Assembly: GCA_003833135.1 (NCBI GenBank)
Contig: QZLH01000672.1
Location: forward strand, 1-59,661
Length of the DNA: 59,661 nt
Source: Oehlia diaphana
Taxonomy: Eukaryota > Glomeromycota > Glomeromycetes > Glomerales > Glomeraceae
Reading direction: 5' to 3'
The position numbers and the translations under genes are program-made. Of this stretch, positions 46,239 through 57,327 are shown one piece after another. The notes beneath the pieces are model-generated. The model searched no databases. It was not told the origin of the DNA and saw only the letters and a list, made by a program, of their open reading frames with translations. Within the stretch, counting starts at the first letter, position 1; the number at the start of each line of letters is the position of its first letter.

Positions 46239-47640
46239 CCTAATAATTATACTCCTAATTATGTACCAGCACAATTTGATGATACACCATGAACAACAAA
46301 TAAGTAATGAGTTAAATAAAAAATATTAAAGAAAATTTTAATTATGAAGAATTTGATTATGATGACTTTGATGATTATTTTGAAGATGAGTTGAATGATA
46401 ATGAAGAATGGGATAACGCAACAGGAGGTAAAACATAATTAAGTATTTGAGATTTTGTTTTATATCAAAAGATAATACAAAGTTAAATTGTCATTTTATT
46501 AAAAGATTTTACTAAACAGTACTATCGATTACAAGCTACCGGTACATTATCTTGAACAATAAAATATCTGATGAAGCTAAAAAAGAAGTTATTGTTACAA
46601 ATTAAAATAACAAATGAAAATTATGAGTAAATATGCAAATAGGATTCATCTTGGTTCTTTTTATTAATCCAAAAATTTCTTTCTTAAAGATGAAGTTCCA
46701 GATGGTAAACTATCCGTTTCTGACATCAAGATGGGCAGAAAAAAGCTCTTGGTGATAAATATGTAATACTTGTAATACTTATATGGAATACGAAGATATG
46801 CTTGAAAACAACACGATTTGTTGATGTTGATTTGAGTCATGGATTTGCTGCTTGTGTGTTATACCAATGAAAGAAAGATACTCAATTTTTTCATATTTAA
46901 AATAATAAATTATTTAATTTGATGTATTATTGTTAACGTAAAAATATATTTTTTTTTTTTTGAAGGCAAAAAAATAGTGATAAATCAGATCGTGCTACTG
47001 TAGAGCAAGTGTTAGATCCTCGAGGATAATTCTTTTTAAGATGATTAATCGCAACGTAATCTATGAAATAAATGAGTGTGTAAGCACTGGTAAAGAGGTA
47101 TGATGATGCCTTTTTTTTTTAAAAAAAAAAAAAGAAATAAGGATCAGTATCAATGATTTAGACAAATGTTTATCATGTAATAACAGAAGATGGAAATCAT
47201 AGGGCTATAAAGGTTTATAAAACTTCAATTTTAGTGTTTAAAGATAGAGATCGTTACGTTACGGGAGAATTTAGATTTAGACATGTTATAGTAAACATAA
47301 TCCAAGAAAAATGGTTAAATTATGGGCGGAAAAAGAAATGAGGAATTCAAGAGATCATGACAAGCTGGTATTCCATGTCCGAACCTCTTTTTTAAGGCTA
47401 CACGTTCTAGTAATGAGTTTACTTAGAGATAAAAATGGATGGTACGTACTAATTTAAAATTTGAATATTTTTTTTTTTTAAAAAAAAAATTTCTTATTTC
47501 TTATTTTTAAGGGCATATCCAAGATTAAAAGTCATTCTGATAAATATCCAGAGTTATATTATCAGCTTATAAAGAATATGAGAATAATGTATCATACAGT
47601 AAATATCGTCTGGTTCATACCGATTTGAGCGAATATAATT
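46239..47640 (+). pseudogene. RIO1 atypical kinase pseudogene, introns retained
   Basis: Pieces follow the order of RIO1/RIOK1. First an acidic N-terminal stretch (YEEFDYDDFDDYFEDEL, then EEWDNATG); then DFTKQYYRLQATGT, ISDEAKKEVIVTN, KDEVPDGKLSVSDIKMG, and MINRNVIYEINECVSTGKE. After an intron come [62 protein letters not shown] and finally RLVHTDLSEYN, where the family has HADLSEYN. RIO1 normally acts in 40S ribosome maturation. Here there are in-frame stops, a lost base after EFRFRH, small deletions around the hinge region, and no sequence after the catalytic loop. Retained intron positions show a DNA-level duplicate, so an intact copy should exist elsewhere in the genome. Confidence 0.9.
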
Positions 47641-47807
47641 TTTTGTAAGTCAAAGAAATTTGTTTCGTAAATCAGATCGAATATACAGTATGTAAATTAT
47701 AATCATTTATTAATAAATTATTTTATATTAACTGTTAATATTGTACATTCATTAAATTCATTACAGTAAATTATAAATTATAAAATAAATACTTTCAAGG
47801 ATTTATT

Positions 47808-50491
47808 TTACTGATTGTCGGAATTAACTTGCGAATGAACTTCTCGAGGATATATAATAGCATGCGTGTAAACTTTGCGTTTTAAATGATTATTTAATTC
47901 AGTTCCTATCAATGGGAATATACAGATGTCAACTTCAAGATCATCAAACCTATCATCATCCCATGTACAATACATTAAACTTGAATCTATTTTATCCTTA
48001 TTCTGAAACCAATGAATCTGGCCTATAGGTTCCTGAGTTTGAATCCTAAAAAAAAAGATTCTAATGACATCTAAAATTATATTAGCTGCTTTTTCTTCAA
48101 TTTCTTTTTTCTTTGTAGTATCTAAAATCTTGCGATATTGCTCCATTTCATCGTTGAGGATAGTTTTGAATTTACCAATGAAGCTATGTTCATACGTTTC
48201 TTGTTCAATTATAATATTAGAGAATCCACGATTTCCAAGTGATGAATAAATTTGTTGTCTTATTTTTACAGGTACAGTAGGAGTAATACTATCATTACCT
48301 TCACGAGTTTTACCGAATTCTTGTGTTAATAGAATCAATTCTTCTGCTTTTTTTGCGATTAATGCTTCAAGAGAATGAGGTTCACTAAAGTTTTTGATAT
48401 TGTTATATACAGGAACATAACAGAAAATTGTTTCAAGAACGTGGCGTTGTAAAACCGCCTTAATGAGGGGCATATCAGAAGATTTTGAGGTCAATCTAGT
48501 TTTACTTTTATATTTACTAAGAAGATTATTTACATTTTTGTAATTGATATCTATATTCGGTCTTAAGTTTGTAACGTAAATTTCCAAATCATCTTGTAAA
48601 CGTAAAATATCATCTACGAGCTGAACTGTAACGCCTCTATCTTCATCGCTCAACTGATCCTTTTGCTTTACTGTATTTGAATTATATTTCTGAAAGTCCT
48701 TTAATTTGGTAATGACCTGACTTATAGTTGGACGATTATCCGGTTCATTATTCCAACAATCTTAAAAAATAAACAAAATTATAAAATTAGAATAAAAAAA
48801 TAATTATTATAAGTAAAGATTAAAATTAATTATATTTACCAGTATAAATTTTTACATAATCTTTAGGTGTATTAGGAAAAGGTGTCTCTCTAAGACCTTG
48901 TGAAATGCTTATTGCCAAATAAATATCATATGATTTGGTATAAAAAGGTAGTTTACCACTAGATATTTCCCATAAAAGTATACCAACACTATAAATATCA
49001 CTTTTTTCATTTAATTCGTAATCTTGCATACTAAANNNNNNNNNNNNNNNNNNNNNNNNNNNNNNNNNNNNNNNNNNNNNNNNNNNNNNNNNNNNNNNNN
49101 NNNNNNNNNNNNNNNNNNNNNNNNNNNNNNNNNNNNNNNNNNNNNNNNNNNNNNNNNNNNNNNNNNNNNNNNNNNNNNNNNNNNNNNNNNNNNNNNNNNN
49201 NNNNNNNNNNNNNNNNNNNNNNNNNNNNNNNNNNNNNNNNNNNNNNNNNNNNNNNNNNNNNNNNNNNNNNNNNNNNNNNNNNNNNNNNNNNNNNNNNNNN
49301 NNNNNNNNNNNNNNNNNNNNNNNNNNNNNNNNNNNNNNNNNNNNNNNNNNNNNNNNNNNNNNNNNNNNNNNNNNNNNNNNNNNNATTTACCAGTATAAAT
49401 TTTTACATAATCTTTAGGTGTATTAGGAAAAGGTGTCTCTCTAAGACCTTGTGAAATGCTTATTGCCAAATAAATATCATATGATTTGGCATAAAAAGGT
49501 AGTTTAACACTAGATATTTCCCATAAAAGTATACCAACACTATAAATATCACTTTTTTCATTTAATTCGTAATCTTGCATACTAAAACTTTTTGGATCAA
49601 TATAAGGAATTAATCCAAATAATTTTGATTGAAGGTTTGATGAACCTACAATTCTTTTTGACAATCCAAAATCAGCTAACTTGATGGTATTTTGATGGAT
49701 TAATATATTTTTGGAATGCTATTTATTAAAAGTAATTAAATTTAGTAAATAAAAATAATTTTAATATACGTATAACGTAATATAATATAAAGAATTACAG
49801 TACCAGATCACGATGCACGATCTCTTCATCATGCAAGTATGACACGGCATGTGTCAATTGAAGTGCAAGATTAAATTTATCATTCCAAGTAAGATTACTG
49901 GAATGATCTTTTAAATAGTTTTGAAGAGTGCCCCCATCAGCATATTCAATTACTAATAAATATTTTTCCGAATTATCATTTTCTTATTAGTAGGAGAAAA
50001 AAAAAAAAAAAAAATTTTATATATTTTAGATTTCATAAAACCAAATTAATTTATATATATATATATAATTTATTAATATTAATATACCTTTTGTAACGCC
50101 ACAAAAACGAATAATATTATCATGAAAATCTACTTTTCGCTGAAGTTTAAACTAACAATAAAATAGAAAAATTTTTTTTGTTAAAAAAAAAAAAAAATTT
50201 AAAAGGAGTAAATATATATATATATCAAAAGTTTTTTTATAATATAATTTTTTTTAATACCTCATTAACAATTTCTTTACATGTAGCGTTATTGAAATTA
50301 AAAAAAGATTTCAACGCTAAATGTCTCTGAGAATTTTTCCAGTTCGTACGATAGACTTTTCCAAATACTCCGGAACCAATTTCTTGAATATTACTGAAAT
50401 GTTTATAATCATAATATTGCAAATAATTTTTAGTAATTGCTTCTTCAATCCAATCAATCGATTCATTTTCGAGTTCAATGTTGGTAGACAT
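47808..50491 (-). CDS. Protein kinase (TKL-like) with long C-terminal domain; broken by an assembly gap
   Basis: The exons I infer on the minus strand are 50491-50261, 50151-50088, 49982-49804, 49718-49391 and 48760-47808. They join in frame to 585 codons (584 residues). Kinase motifs are complete: glycine loop IGSGVFGKV (38-46), Lys61 in ALKSF, HRD at 155-157, DFG at 174-176, IPYIDPKSF activation-loop end, [11 protein letters not shown] helix F, and [10 protein letters not shown] near 270. Residues about 300-584 form a separate alpha-helical-looking region (for example [35 protein letters not shown]) that I cannot assign. Kinase activity towards Ser/Thr or Tyr is inferred; substrates are unknown. 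An earlier in-frame ATG at 50539 exists; 50491 is chosen because the intervening residues look like translated leader. The joined model skips a second copy of exon 4 on the far side of the gap, so it may combine two adjacent genes. Confidence 0.75.
48840..49035 (-). repeat. Second copy of kinase exon 4
   Basis: This stretch repeats 49391-49586 almost exactly, including the intron donor. Visible differences change two codons ([11 protein letters not shown] here, [11 protein letters not shown] in the other copy). It abuts the N gap. Either a kinase gene has been tandemly duplicated and the gap hides the rest, or the assembler placed two alleles or paralogues side by side. Confidence 0.85.
49036..49384. 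other. Assembly gap (349 Ns)
   Basis: Unsequenced. It is flanked by two near-identical copies of kinase exon 4, so the true length is uncertain and a whole gene segment could be missing or spurious. Confidence 0.95.
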
Positions 50492-50539
50492 TGTTGAGAA
50501 AATGGAAGTAAAGTATGGAATTTTTAATTTTTTTTTCAT

Positions 50540-51025
50540 TTAAATAGAGTTTCGTGTTACAATTTACAAATATGTAACGTTGATCAAATTTTAAATTGAC
50601 TTTTCTTCTGAGAGTTAAATTATAATATACTGTAGGTGCAGCTGTTGCGTTTTAAATTTGTTTTATTCAATCTATCTCGTCCATTCTTAGATATTAGTTT
50701 AATTCTTGAAATTCATGCTTCATACAACTTACTACAAAACCACTATTTTTGTCAGTATCGGTTGTTTTTATTATCGCTGCTTTCAAGGAATAAATTACTT
50801 AAAGTAAAAAGAAGAGATCGAACATTCACTCAAAGAGCACATAATAATTTTAGCCTTCCTCAGAATGTATCATATCATAAAGATATAATTGCAGTGTAAA
50901 GATCGCATAGTATGTCACAGATAAACTTTTTTTTTTTTATAATTTAAGTAGAACATAGAATTTTAATCATTTATTAAAATTCAATATTTACTTTTTAGGG
51001 TATAATTAAATAAAGAGAATTTAAT
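50540..51025. other. Upstream region of the kinase gene
   Basis: A plus-strand open frame at 50636-50899 (87 codons) has fairly normal composition (ILEIHASYNLLQNHYFCQYR) and may be coding scrap of the retroelement that follows, but I recognise no motif. Confidence 0.3.
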
Positions 51026-51028
51026 TGT

Positions 51029-51449
51029 TTGGATGTGGAATGTTGTTTTATAAAGAGGAAGTTTCTTCCAAATCATCTCCTGAGATCTCCCATAGTTAGA
51101 GATCAATCCGAAAATTTTAAACTCTGGGTTCGTACTTTCAAGACCACTCCCGTTTTAGTATTATTGTTCAAACTTCAACTACAAACGGAACATGTTCCAG
51201 GAATCTTGAATGCCAAGCATTTCGGACAAGGGTAGATCGAAACAATTGGAAACCGAATCCAATTATTTTCAATACCTCAATCGTCTGTGGGGAATTCAGG
51301 ATAGACCTTTTCGCGAAGAAATATTTTGCATGGAAGCCAGAATCTATGATCATTGCCATTATATAATGCATTGGAAAGGATATCCCTGCATTTTGATGCG
51401 GAAGAGTATCTTGGCCGTATTAAATGGAGCTGCCGAGATTGCCTGAACT
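51029..51449 (+). pseudogene. Retrotransposon pol fragment (RNase H end, DIRS/Ngaro-like)
   Basis: One frame ends LLFKLQLQTEHVPGILNAK. An adjacent frame continues VDRNNWKPNPIIFN, then EFRIDLFAKKYFAWKPES, and a third gives HWKGYPCILM. The order LQTEHVPGILN, then a NWxLNP-like stretch and DLFA resembles the RNase H region at the end of reverse transcriptase polyproteins, closest to those of tyrosine-recombinase retroelements. A gypsy-type source is the alternative. At least two frame changes are present, so it is dead. No long terminal repeats were recognised. Confidence 0.5.
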
Positions 51450-53195
51450 GTCATGTAAATGTTAATTATTCAATGAATATGTGCTATATTAATATTTGAA
51501 TTATAATATTAATTCATTATTTTAAATTAAATTTAGCCAGAATTCAAAGAATTGATTGTATCTATGTAAGCAAAATTCCTTTTTTTTTTCAAAGAAAAAC
51601 ATTTTTTAAAAACCCCAGATCAGCAACTAAGTAAAAATTGTTTTATTTCAGTATTATGTTGGGGGAAGGATTCTATAAATATGCAACAATGATTAGGTGG
51701 CTACTGCATCACAAAATTTTTATCAACACAAATTTATAGCGAAATTTTAGCGCCTTAATTGGGTTTGATGGTTGATTAAATTGTTATATCGCCATTCAAT
51801 CATTTCTTCGATCTTGACAACTCTGGCTTTGTTGTAGAGGAAGGATCTTTTGATTTCGTTTTGAGATTTTCGTTTATTCCGAAAGGTTATTCGTGTCACA
51901 CGCGCATGACCAATCTGATATCAATCTAGTCAATCTGGCCAATCTGGTATGATCTTGAGGCAAAATATTTTCGGTAATCTTAACGAAGAAGCGGTTAGGC
52001 AGTTGTATGTGAAATGGGGAGAGTGCTCAAGGGGCGGTTGACACTTGTGATGACAATACATTGGCGGAAGTAATAACGCCAATCTAGCAGAAATAGCAGA
52101 ACCGCAAATTCAATTAATAAAAAAAAATATAAAAATTCAAAAAATTAAAAAAAAACGAGACAGTTCGTTATTAATATTAAATAAATATTTAAATTTTATA
52201 ATTAATTTTATGATAAAAAATAAGAATTTATTATAATAAATTTTCGGCTATTCAGATTATAATTCATCAGAATATTCCTGTTTGGTAGCTCTTACCTCAT
52301 AGCTAAAAGAATTAAAATTAGCAATGGTATTGTTGTGGCAAAATTTTATCTGCAATTAATTCAATGCTAAATTTACAAAGTAACATAGTAATTCTTTAGT
52401 GTTTTGGCTCAAATAAATTGATTAATAAACTACCAAAATTATTATTATTTTTTTTTTTTGGATTTATGAACTTAATAATTTATGCTATTTAATACCATTT
52501 AATTAAATCACACATTGTATTATTTATACGATTAATTTACTCTAATTGGACTTAATTTGATTTCAGCGTATTAAAACTTTAATCCGGATGTTGCATTTCT
52601 TTTTATGTTTGCTCATTGTTTACTAAATCCAGTTTTTGGCTTTTTTGTGCAACAACTTGATTATAATAATATGTTGTATATATGTACGTATGGCGCGCAC
52701 CAATTAATTAGGCTTGTCAAAGAAATTCATAATAAGATTGGGGTAAACAAATTCTCAAAACATATGCATATAGCACACATCTATCGAATCGCTATACTCC
52801 CTGAATGAGGGAGAATGGAACGCTCAAATTGAAAGAAAGATTTAAGATGGGATAAATGTATTATTAGGTATATATATCAGAAGATCCAAGTATTAAATAT
52901 GATGTTGCATTAAGAATGGGAAGAATGGGTTTAATGATAGTTTTTGGTAGGATCGAATTTTCTTAATTGCCAATCAGCACTATCGTGAATTTGAATTTTC
53001 AATAGATCTTAATATCACGTGAATTCTAACTTATAAATTTGGTTCAAACATTGTAGCTTGAATCTTGATCGGAAATTTATTTTTGTATCATCCTCATTTG
53101 TCAGTGAATTTAGAACAAAGAAAAAAAGAAGAAAAATTTTTTTTTTCCTCGTTCTTATTACTAACATGATATCATGCGCGTAACATACAGTAAAT
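51450..53195. other. Spacer, no gene recognised
   Basis: AT-rich, with a slightly GC-richer patch at 51780-52090 that gives no family motif. The open frame 52605-52808 (+) is unrecognised. A CACGTG lies at 53016-53021. Confidence 0.4.
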
Positions 53196-53199
53196 GGGC

Positions 53200-53288
53200 G
53201 GGCGCATTTATTTTACCATTGTCTTTACGGGCGCACATATTTTTAACATTGTCTTTACGTGTGCATATATTTTTAACATTGTCTTTTA
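53200..53288. repeat. Three tandem copies of a 29-30 bp unit
   Basis: GGGCGCATTTATTTTACCAT and its following TGTCTTTAC occurs at 53200-53228, with variants at 53229-53258 and 53259-53288. Confidence 0.85.
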
Positions 53289-54125
53289 TCAACTATTGGA
53301 CAAAGCTTAATTTAATGTATTTGTATTTCCTTTTAAGCTAAATTTGAATATTAAACTTCTAAACATGTCATATAAGCAATTAAAATGAACCGACTCGCCT
53401 ACATTATAAATAGACCCCGTAGAAAAACTCCAGAAAAAAATAATTCTTTTTTCAAAATATTTAAAAATGAATCTCAAACACCAATTCACTTTTTTTAAAT
53501 AAAAATTTTCGTACTATAATATACATATCGACGAAATTACCAAACATGTCGTTTGATAATTTTTCTAAACCCATTTTTATAGGGGTGCAAAATTTCTTGA
53601 AAAAAGACCTCAAGAGGGAATAATTTTTTATCGCACTCTATAAAAAAACTCTTTTGAATCATCATTTTCCTGTAGTAAATTGTAATTCGATTTACTACGT
53701 TTCTAATTATATTTCTAAAATTATAAATCATTAGATTATAATATTTTTAAAATTAATTATTTTCACGATATTAGACGATATTGGACTATTTGAGATTAAA
53801 AAATTTATCCCATATCATTTAGCGAGCATTAACTATAACATTACGTCTTAACTCATATCAATATTTGTTAGCTAAATGCTCTGTTTACTTTATTATTAAT
53901 AAATCACCTAAATTTTTCTCTGTCTTTTAAAAGATTATAATAAATTATTTGTCAAATACTTTTTTTATCACATAGTTTATTACACGTTAAGAACCTGATT
54001 TATAGTTTTACAACCTAAATTATATAAAACTTAATATTATATTCTTAATATCCGATCAAGTCCGGTCAATTTACTTTTAATACAATAGCGAAATGATCGA
54101 TCACGTGACAAATTCGTCTTAATCA
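53289..54125. other. Spacer, no gene recognised
   Basis: Two minus-strand open frames (53307-53489, 53537-53731) lack family features. GATCGATCACGTGAC at 54096-54110 carries a CACGTG. Confidence 0.4.
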
Positions 54126-54139
54126 CGAGGTGACGATCA

Positions 54140-54235
54140 ATGTTCATATATGCAACATATTAAATATGTTCAATATAGTTAATATGTTTAATATAGTTAA
54201 TATATTCAATATGTTAATATGTTTAATATAATCCT
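54140..54235. repeat. AATATGTT/AACATATT word array
   Basis: Short words AATATGTT, AATATAGTTAATATG and AACATATT alternate over about 95 bp in both orientations. Confidence 0.6.
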
Positions 54236-54239
54236 TGTA

Positions 54240-55080
54240 TCTTTACACTATTAGTAGTAGTATCTACAGTAAAATTCTTTTAATTTTTTGTGATCAGCAG
54301 AATTGAATCTATGACCCTACTTAAAAGAAATAAATTAAATAAATTAAATATTAAGAAAATTGAAAAATTGAAAAAATTGAGAGATCTATAAAATGATTTA
54401 CATAATATAAAATTACTGTACCATATTTTATAATATATTAATAATTTAATTATAATAAAAAGAACTTTTAAATTAAAGTTAAAGAAATAATTTTTTATAA
54501 TAGGTCTGATCAGAACTTTATTAAAATTTGAAATTGTATAAAATTATAAATAGAAAAGCCCTTCACTTTCACTGTGCAATGAAAATGTCCAGACATATTT
54601 GCATCAAATAATGTTTTACATCAAAGAAATAAAATGATAAAAATAAAAGAAAAACAGTCATTAACAAAACCACTTTACACTCACTATACTCCTAAAACTA
54701 AGCTTCACTAATTATTCTATATGGAATTTCTCAAGGTACTTTTAATTTTCTTAGCATCGATTTAATATCAGCTAAAATAGTTAATTTGTTGATATTATCT
54801 AAACCTTGTCAATCTTCTTAACTTGCTTAGCCATCTTTTATTTTTTACTCAATTGTAATATATTAATAGATTTCTAAAAAACCTTAAAATTATCATTATA
54901 TTTCATCTTAACTTGAAACAAAAAAGAAACTATTATCAAAAGGATATAATACCTTTTCCAATTACCAGTAAATTTATTAAAATTAAAAGCCTTACCAATG
55001 ATTTTATTCAAATCAGTCTACAATTTATAGTAAATAATCAACTTGCAGGTACCTTTATCTTGAACATCCTGTAAGTATAA
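54240..55080. other. AT-rich spacer
   Basis: No gene recognised. The minus-strand relic described next may begin to decay into this stretch. Confidence 0.35.
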
Positions 55081-55084
55081 GAAT

Positions 55085-55560
55085 GGAGTAAACAGAATTA
55101 TTTAGATATCATAGAGATGTGATTGTGATAGAAGCAGAAACTCCTATTAAAATTGCCTGAAATTATTGTTCCTATTCTTTTTTTTATTTGAGATTTCAGT
55201 TAATCAGAAACTATCATATAGGTAAACCTTCAAGTGGAGCAGTTCAAGTTTTACTATTCCATAGATCTATTGCTACTTTATTGAGATCTATTGACATGAT
55301 AATGGTAGTGTATTTCTGTTGTAATTTAAACTTAATTGCAATTATATGATAATTCAGATTTTTAAGTGATTAAGCATATTGAGTTAGGTTTATCAGAAGA
55401 GATATCATATACTGTAATTTTACAAATATTATCCTTAACTTCAGGATTATATCCAATTATCACAGTATTAATAGTCTTAAATGCTAATATTGCTGATTAT
55501 TTCTTGGTAGTCATAAAGTGACTCTTATTAATAGAACTAGTTATTAAAACTGATGTAATT
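55085..55560 (-). pseudogene. Element-borne protein relic riddled with stops
   Basis: The minus strand reads HFMTTKK, then NTVIIGYNPEVKDNICKI with TVYDISSDKP, then in the next frame KFKLQQKYTTIIMSIDLNKV, AIDLWNSKT*TAPLEGLPI, and a tail with FQAILIGVSASITITSL. It looks like an RNA-binding-fold ORF1-type protein of a retroelement or a related repeated family in this lineage, but that is from general resemblance only. At least eight stops occur in about 150 codons. Several are TGA/TAG where Trp would suit the context, as if TGG had mutated. No start or catalytic motif is visible. Confidence 0.4.
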
Positions 55561-55589
55561 TTTTTTTTATCTTTTATAAGAGTAAGTTT

Positions 55590-55980
55590 GCTAAAATTAA
55601 AGCTTAGTATAAGCCAACTTGAGCTGAGTTACAATCTGGCTCGATTTAGCTCAAAAAAAATTCTAACTTGAGCCAGAGTAAGCCAAGCTATAAAAATTTT
55701 GCCTCAAGCTAAAGTGAACTGAGCCAAGCTATAAAAGACCTAACTTGAACTAAATTAAGCTTGAACTTTATTTTCAGAAAAATGTTTTGCAATATTTTTT
55801 GTATGATAACTTACAAACTAGCTCAAGTTTTTTGAGCCAAGCTTATTACTAGTTTGAGTTTTTTGAGCCAAACTTATTACCAACTCGAGCTTTTTTTAAG
55901 TTGGCTTACGAGCTACTAAGCCAATTTAATTATAGCTCAGTTTAGCTCAGCTTAAAAAGCTCAAACTTAGTAAGAAAATA
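55590..55980. mobile_element. AGCTC/AAGCC word-array element, probable MITE
   Basis: About 25 occurrences of AGCTC, GAGCC, AAGCC, AAGCTT or TTGAGC fill 390 bp in both orientations. The left end (AAAGCTTAGTATAAGCC) and the right end read inward (AAGTTTGAGCTTTTTAAGC) are loosely inverted. AGTAAG occurs just outside both ends, a possible short target duplication, but it is too short to be decisive. It lies between two minus-strand relics, so it may have inserted into older element DNA. Confidence 0.5.
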
Positions 55981-56065
55981 ATATCATATACTTTATCTTT
56001 CAATGCCATAATATTTTCTCTTAATGCAGTAGTTTTTCATATCCTTAAGGGAGAATGAATAAGTG

Positions 56066-56860
56066 TCATTGGTGCACAGTATTTGACTTCATGATTTTAG
56101 AGTAACTGGCATAAAGTATATACTTTGGTAAAGGATGAAAAATTTGGTATATTGCTTGCCTATTAAGCCATTTTTTTATATTAGTAAATAAAAAACTGTA
56201 GCCAGCTTTTTTACAAGCATGCTTTATATGACTTTGTTTGGAAGTTGACAAATTCCTTTCTAATATAGCCAATTTCAAGCCATTCATATTTTGCTGCAAC
56301 TAAACCAGCTCCCTTGCTTAAGGCAGTTTCATCTTTGATAGGTTGGAATTCATGCTTTTCTGGCTTTTTAGAAGAAAAGGTCTGTGTCCAAATTTTGGAA
56401 TAATCAGATTTAGGTTGAACTAAATAATCTTCTAGCTTGCGATATTCTTGTTTAACTGAAAAAATTGCAGGTCTTTTAACTCTATTTTTCTTTACCAATC
56501 CAATAAGCTAAAAACTAAAACATAATTTATAAAGCCCAAGGTCAATAAATTTAGAATATGGTTTTCCAACTCTATCAGCAACTTTTTTCAGAAATTCTCT
56601 AAGGTCTCTGTAATCAATGAACTATGCATATTTATACATGATATGTCAGCTACATTTATCAGAATTAGATGAACTGGCTAAGGCAAAAGTATCTAATATT
56701 GCAAAATATTTAAATTAAAATATAAAATATTAGCGCAGACAATGATTCTGGATAATAAATTTTTACGAAAAATTTTACTTTTATCTAAGAAAAGGAGTTC
56801 AAAATTCATAGGATCAGGGTTCTGCCTTGCATCAATATTCAAAACTAGTATTCTGAAAAA
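56066..56860 (-). pseudogene. Primase-like (AEP/PrimPol fold) gene relic
   Basis: The minus strand begins LVLNIDARQNPDPMNFE, where primases have a D-x-D motif (here N-I-D). It continues LLSRIIVCAN and, after a frameshift, TFALASSSNSDKCS*HIMYK: the SxH nucleotide-binding motif is present except that Trp is a TGA stop. Then come FIDYRDLREFLKKVADR and SKFIDLGLYKLCFSF*LIG, resembling the motif with the third metal-binding Asp. After that come VKRPAIFSVKQEYRKLEDYL, SKGAGLVAAKYEWLEIGYI and a last frame ending at 56066. The family copies primers or DNA in viruses and virus-like mobile elements; this copy is dead. Assignment rests on motif order and is moderate. The 5' end runs into the GATC block. 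Confidence 0.5.
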
Positions 56861-56861
56861 A

Positions 56862-57060
56862 ATCTGATCTGATTCATATCTGCAGATTGATCTGTGACAG
56901 ATCAGATCAGATCATATATTTTATGATCCGTGATTTAATCTGAATCAAAAAAATTTGACTTCAGATCAAATTAAATTAGATCAACAATTCATTAAAACAG
57001 ATCAGATCAGATTAATTCAAATGGATCTGGATCAAATCTGGTCCAAAACCATTGCAAAAT
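56862..57060. repeat. Second GATC/CAGATC word-dense block
   Basis: GATCTG, CAGATC, GATCAG and TGGATCTGG-like words occur about 18 times in 200 bp and in both orientations. It is the same word family as the block at 1385-1874. It directly abuts the first recognisable codons of the primase relic. Confidence 0.65.
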
Positions 57061-57205
57061 AGTTTTTAATTAAAATAAAAAATATTTTGCAACATTTTTT
57101 ATTAAAATAGTTAAAAAACTGTTGCGAACCAGTTTTTTTTACTTTATATTGCAAGTAAAAATATTTCGCAACATTTTTTTATTAAAATAGTTAAAAAAAC
57201 TGTTG
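57061..57205. repeat. Tandem pair with ATATTTTGCAACATTTTTTA
   Basis: A unit of about 90 bp ending AAAATAGTTAAAAAACTGTT occurs twice (to 57125 and to 57205), preceded by an inverted TTGCAAAATAG. Confidence 0.65.
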
Positions 57206-57327
57206 TATGGTGTGCGTCACCTATAAACCACAAAGTCCGAAATTTTAAATGTAGATTTTCATATAACATGATACTATTTGCACGTGACTTCGGTGACAAA
57301 AAATTGCGCGCGCGCATTTTTTTAATT

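Noticed and set aside
49011..49664. A 217-residue and a 124-residue frame across the second gap
   Set aside because: Both read through Ns. Only the kinase exon 4 portion at 49391-49664 is real and it is included in the kinase gene.
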